Shown piece by piece: positions 61,662 to 64,000 of a DNA stretch of 64,000 nucleotides; position 1 is the first letter of the stretch; each line of letters starts with the position of its first letter. A program made the position numbers and the translations under genes. The stretch lies in NCBI RefSeq assembly GCF_030269545.1, contig NZ_BSTN01000005.1, positions 248,001 through 312,000 of the forward strand, written 5' to 3'. This DNA comes from Actinomadura sp. NBRC 104425 (GTDB taxonomy: Bacteria > Actinomycetota > Actinomycetes > Streptosporangiales > Streptosporangiaceae). Below the pieces are notes generated by a model. The model did no database searches, was not told the DNA's origin, and worked only from the letters and a program-made list of their open reading frames with translations.

Positions 61662-62015
61662 CGGTTCACCTCGTTGTGATCGACTCGGCGGCTCGCGCGG
61701 CGCCGGCTCGCTGTCCCGGGGTTCTGCTCCACCATGGGCGACCAGTGCGCCGGCCGCCATCGGGGCCACCACCCATTCGCTGCGTGCGGGTCCTGTATTC
61801 GCAGGTCACCGGGCATGGGTGACGACCTGGGGCATGGGTGGCGGCCCGTATCGCCCCGCCGGGGCCGCGGGCGGCAGGATGGAGCGGCGGGAGCGCTGGA
61901 CGGACGGATCCGGCCCCCGGCCGGGGCGCCCTACCGTGGTACCAGCGTTCACGTCGTGTACGCGAGGCTTCTCGCAGACGCGTCCGCCGCGGGACGAGGC
62001 AGGGAACGCGAGAGG
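61662..62015. other. Divergent promoter region of unknown gene and sensor kinase
   Basis: A direct repeat GGGCATGGGTG occurs at 61811-61821 and 61830-61840, 19 bases apart. CCATCGGGGCC near 61758-61768 resembles CCATCGGGCC (reverse strand, about 59764-59773) upstream of the DksA-like gene. No gene is seen. Confidence 0.45.
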
Positions 62016-63071
62016 ATGGGACACGAACGGTTCGTCAGTGGGGCCGACCGGGCAGACGACAGGGGGGACGTGCGGTCAGTGCGGCTGTTCTGGCGGGTGT
62101 TCTGGCTCAACGCGCTGGTGGGGGCGTTCGCCACCGTCCTGTTGATGATCGGGCCGTGGACGGTGTCGGTGCCCATCCGGCTGACCGAGGCGCTGGTGCT
62201 GCTGGCCGGGCTGGCGTCGATGCTGCTGGCCAACGCGCTGCTGCTGCGCTGGGGGCTGGCGCCCCTGGACCGGCTGGCCCGCCTGATGACCACCGTCGAC
62301 CTGCTGCGTCCCGGCCAGCGGCTGCCGGTCACCGGCAGCCGCGAGATCGCCACGCTGATCGACACCTTCAACCAGATGCTGCAGCGCCTGGAGACCGAAC
62401 GCGGCACCAGCAGCGCCCGCGCCCTGTCGGCGCAGGAGGACGAGCGCCGCCGCATCGCCCGGGAGCTGCACGACGAGATCGGCCAGAGCCTGACCGCCCT
62501 GCTGCTGGACCTCAAGCGGCTCACCGACCGGGCCCCCGAGCCGCTGCGCGAGGAACTGCGCCAGGCCCAGGAGACCACTCGGCAGAGCCTGGACGAGGTG
62601 CGCCGCATCGCCCGCAGGCTGCGGCCCGACGTGCTGGAGGATTTGGGGCTGGCCAGCGCGCTGACCGCGCTGGCCGCCCAGTTCGACACCCACACCACCC
62701 TGCGCGTGCGGCGGACCCTGCACCCGGACCTGCCGCCCCTCGGCCCGCAGGTCGAGCTGGTGCTGTACCGGATCGCCCAGGAGGCCCTGACGAACGCCGC
62801 CCGCCACTCGGGCGCCGCGCAGGTCGAACTCAGCCTGGCCCCCGCCGACGGGGGCGTGCTGCTGTGCGTCGACGACGACGGCAAGGGGATCGACGGCGCC
62901 GTCGAAGGCGCCGGGATCCGAGGCATGCGCGAACGCGCCCTGCTGGTCGGCGGCACCCTCAACCTGCAGAACCGACCCGAGGGCGGCACCCGCGTCGCCC
63001 TGTACGTGCCCACCGGCGTCACCGGCCAGGGCCGCCCCGGCATTCGAGAATCCGGCGAGGACATGCCATGA
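62016..63071 (+). CDS. Sensor histidine kinase, NarL/DegS type (HAMP, HisKA_3)
   Basis: A kinase of about 350 residues. Two membrane segments (VFWLNALVGAFATVLLMIGP and EALVLLAGLASMLLANALLL) precede a HAMP-like stretch (RWGLAPLDRLARLMTTVDLL). The phosphorylated histidine lies in ERRRIARELHDEIGQSLTALLLDLKRL. ATPase boxes are EALTNAARHSGAAQ and CVDDDGKGIDG. There is no extracellular sensor domain of note. GTGs at 62070 and 62079, close behind an AGGGGGG, are alternative starts. It overlaps the regulator gene by ATGA. Confidence 0.9.
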   Translation: MGHERFVSGADRADDRGDVRSVRLFWRVFWLNALVGAFATVLLMIGPWTVSVPIRLTEALVLLAGLASMLLANALLLRWGLAPLDRLARLMTTVDLLRPGQRLPVTGSREIATLIDTFNQMLQRLETERGTSSARALSAQEDERRRIARELHDEIGQSLTALLLDLKRLTDRAPEPLREELRQAQETTRQSLDEVRRIARRLRPDVLEDLGLASALTALAAQFDTHTTLRVRRTLHPDLPPLGPQVELVLYRIAQEALTNAARHSGAAQVELSLAPADGGVLLCVDDDGKGIDGAVEGAGIRGMRERALLVGGTLNLQNRPEGGTRVALYVPTGVTGQGRPGIRESGEDMP

Positions 63072-63763
63072 CCGCCAGCCCGAACCCGCCCGTGCCCGAC
63101 GCCCCGAAGACCCGCATCCTGCTGGCCGACGACCACGCCCTGGTGCGCCGCGGCGTCCGGCTCATCCTCGACGGCGAACCGGACCTGGAGGTGGTCGCCG
63201 AGGCCGGGGACGGCGCCGAGGCGGTCGCGCTGCTGAAGGGCACCGGCGGGCAGCGGGTCGAGGCGGACCTGGCCATCCTGGACGTGGCGATGCCGCGGAT
63301 GACCGGCCTGCAGGCCGCCCGGGAGCTGTCGCGCCGCCGGCCCGGCCTGCGCATCCTCATCCTCACCATGCACGACAACGAGCAGTATCTGTTCGAGGCG
63401 CTGAAGGCGGGCGCCGCCGGGTACGTGCTCAAGTCGCTGGCCGACCGGGACCTGATCGCCGCATGCCGGGCGGCGATGCGCGGCGAGCCGTTCCTGTACC
63501 CGGGGGCGGTCAGCACCCTGATCCGCACCTACCTCGAGCAGGCGCGCAGCGGGCAGGCGCCGGACACCGTGCTGTCCCCGCGCGAGGAGGAGATTCTCAA
63601 GCTGGTCGCCGAGGGGCACTCGTCCAAGGAGATCGCCGACACCCTGGTCATCAGCGTCAAGACCGTCGAGCGGCACCGCGCGAACATCCTGGCCAAGCTC
63701 GGTATGAAGGACCGCCTTGAACTGGTGCGCTACGCCATCCGCACCGGCCTCATCGAACCCTGA
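63068..63763 (+). CDS. Response regulator, NarL/FixJ family
   Basis: A 231-residue regulator. The receiver has acidic ADDHALVRRGV, the phosphorylated aspartate in DLAILDVAMPRMTG, and lysine in GYVLKSLADRD. The LuxR helix-turn-helix is LSPREEEILKLVAEGHSSKEIADTLVISVKTVERHRANILAKLGM. It is the partner of the kinase gene it overlaps. The neighbouring Usp, DksA-like and DUF5999 genes are plausible targets. Confidence 0.93.
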   Translation: MTASPNPPVPDAPKTRILLADDHALVRRGVRLILDGEPDLEVVAEAGDGAEAVALLKGTGGQRVEADLAILDVAMPRMTGLQAARELSRRRPGLRILILTMHDNEQYLFEALKAGAAGYVLKSLADRDLIAACRAAMRGEPFLYPGAVSTLIRTYLEQARSGQAPDTVLSPREEEILKLVAEGHSSKEIADTLVISVKTVERHRANILAKLGMKDRLELVRYAIRTGLIEP

Positions 63764-63779
63764 CCCGCCGGGCGGGTCA
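63761..63779. terminator. Short hairpin spanning two convergent stop codons
   Basis: TGACCCGCC and GGCGGGTCA form 9 perfect pairs around one G. The outer bases are the stop codons of the response regulator and of the convergent universal stress protein. Confidence 0.55.
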
Positions 63780-64000
63780 CCTGGCCGGGGCGGGCACGAC
63801 CGCCACGGGGCACGGCGCCTGCTGCAGCACGGCCTGGGTGACCGGGCCCAGCAGGGTCTGCGGCGTCGATCCGATCCCGCGGTCGCCGACGGCCAGCAGT
63901 ACCGCGCCGTCGGCGGCCTCGAGCAGGGCGTGCCGCGGTTTCTCGACGACGAACCTGGTCTCGACCGGCACCTTGGGGTACTCGGCGCGCCATGGGGCGA
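63777..64000 (-). CDS. Universal stress protein (UspA), C-terminal part, cut by window edge
   Basis: The last ~73 codons read PVETRFVVEKPRHALLEAADGAVLLAVGDRGIGSTPQTLLGPVTQAVLQQAPCPVAVVPAPAR. The ATP-binding G-x2-G-x9-G-S/T pattern of UspA is altered: VGDRGIGSTPQTLLGPVTQAVL keeps the loop but with unusual spacing. The CPVAVV ending is classic for the family. The N-terminus lies beyond 64000. Confidence 0.88.
   Translation of the reverse strand, partial: APWRAEYPKVPVETRFVVEKPRHALLEAADGAVLLAVGDRGIGSTPQTLLGPVTQAVLQQAPCPVAVVPAPAR

Overview
The window is high-GC actinobacterial chromosome, coding on both strands with many GTG starts and 4-base ATGA/GTGA overlaps. An SsgA/SsgB-type sporulation regulator, a GTG-rich polyphosphate glucokinase, SthA, DUF5999, DUF6098 and Methyltransf_19 proteins and a perfect CebR/CelR cellulase box point to a sporulating, soil-type actinomycete, most likely Streptosporangiales (Thermomonosporaceae/Actinomadura-like). 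The genus is an inference.

Layout. 1-7.7 kb: a lutABC lactate-utilisation operon (cut by the left edge), a DUF5999 protein, a small alpha/beta hydrolase, an F420/PPOX protein, a methyltransferase divergent from a TetR regulator with a phased four-half-site operator, and a second methyltransferase. 7.8-20.5 kb: an accessory catabolic region containing a GntR/FCD regulator, a flavin-dependent operon (flavin reductase, hydrolase, luciferase-like oxidoreductase, small unknown protein), a serine hydrolase, a second luciferase-like oxidoreductase and a fused CaiB-type CoA transferase. It is interspersed with four multiply frameshifted pseudogenes: MMPL, Bcr/CflA-type MFS, dienelactone hydrolase and flavin reductase. 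Copies of one palindrome (CTGAAATTTCAG) tie the GntR gene to the flavin operon.

21-40.7 kb: an aromatic-ring catabolic island. XRE-cupin and IclR regulators precede a leftward operon (Rieske dioxygenase alpha, Rieske ferredoxin, ferredoxin reductase, dioxygenase beta, ring-fission hydrolase, diol dehydrogenase, CoA ligase). A rightward operon follows (quinone oxidoreductase, MhpB-type extradiol dioxygenase, MhpD hydratase, a deleted mhpF). A second rightward operon has FAH, amidohydrolase, VOC extradiol dioxygenase, cyclase, a second FAH, an FAD monooxygenase and LysR. A shared ~21-bp operator lies in both promoter gaps of the ring-hydroxylase genes. The route looks incomplete: mhpF is reduced to a scrap next to an IS256 transposase remnant, and no mhpE is present.

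40.7-45.3 kb: a recombination scar. It holds a frameshifted LivK-like binding protein, the tail of a LivM-like permease fused head-on to the 3' half of an enoyl-CoA hydratase, an MFS gene with its middle missing, tRNA-Val(CAC) with a dead tyrosine-integrase remnant, and a degenerate ~88-bp tandem repeat.

45.3-64 kb: mostly housekeeping genes. They include a PGPGW membrane protein, SsgB-like protein, SthA, an SMR exporter, polyphosphate glucokinase, pabC-pabB-arsR, a Gly-Cys-Val tRNA cluster, DUF6098 and DUF488 proteins, an SGNH esterase with CBM2 behind a CebR box, and a large ATPase-LuxR regulator. The right end is a stress-type cluster (ApbE-like, second DUF5999, TraR/DksA zinc finger, orphan HemD-like, unknown protein, NarL-type kinase/regulator, universal stress protein).

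Frameshifts were read by eye. I cannot separate true decay from assembly error, although several losses are long deletions that sequencing error cannot explain.
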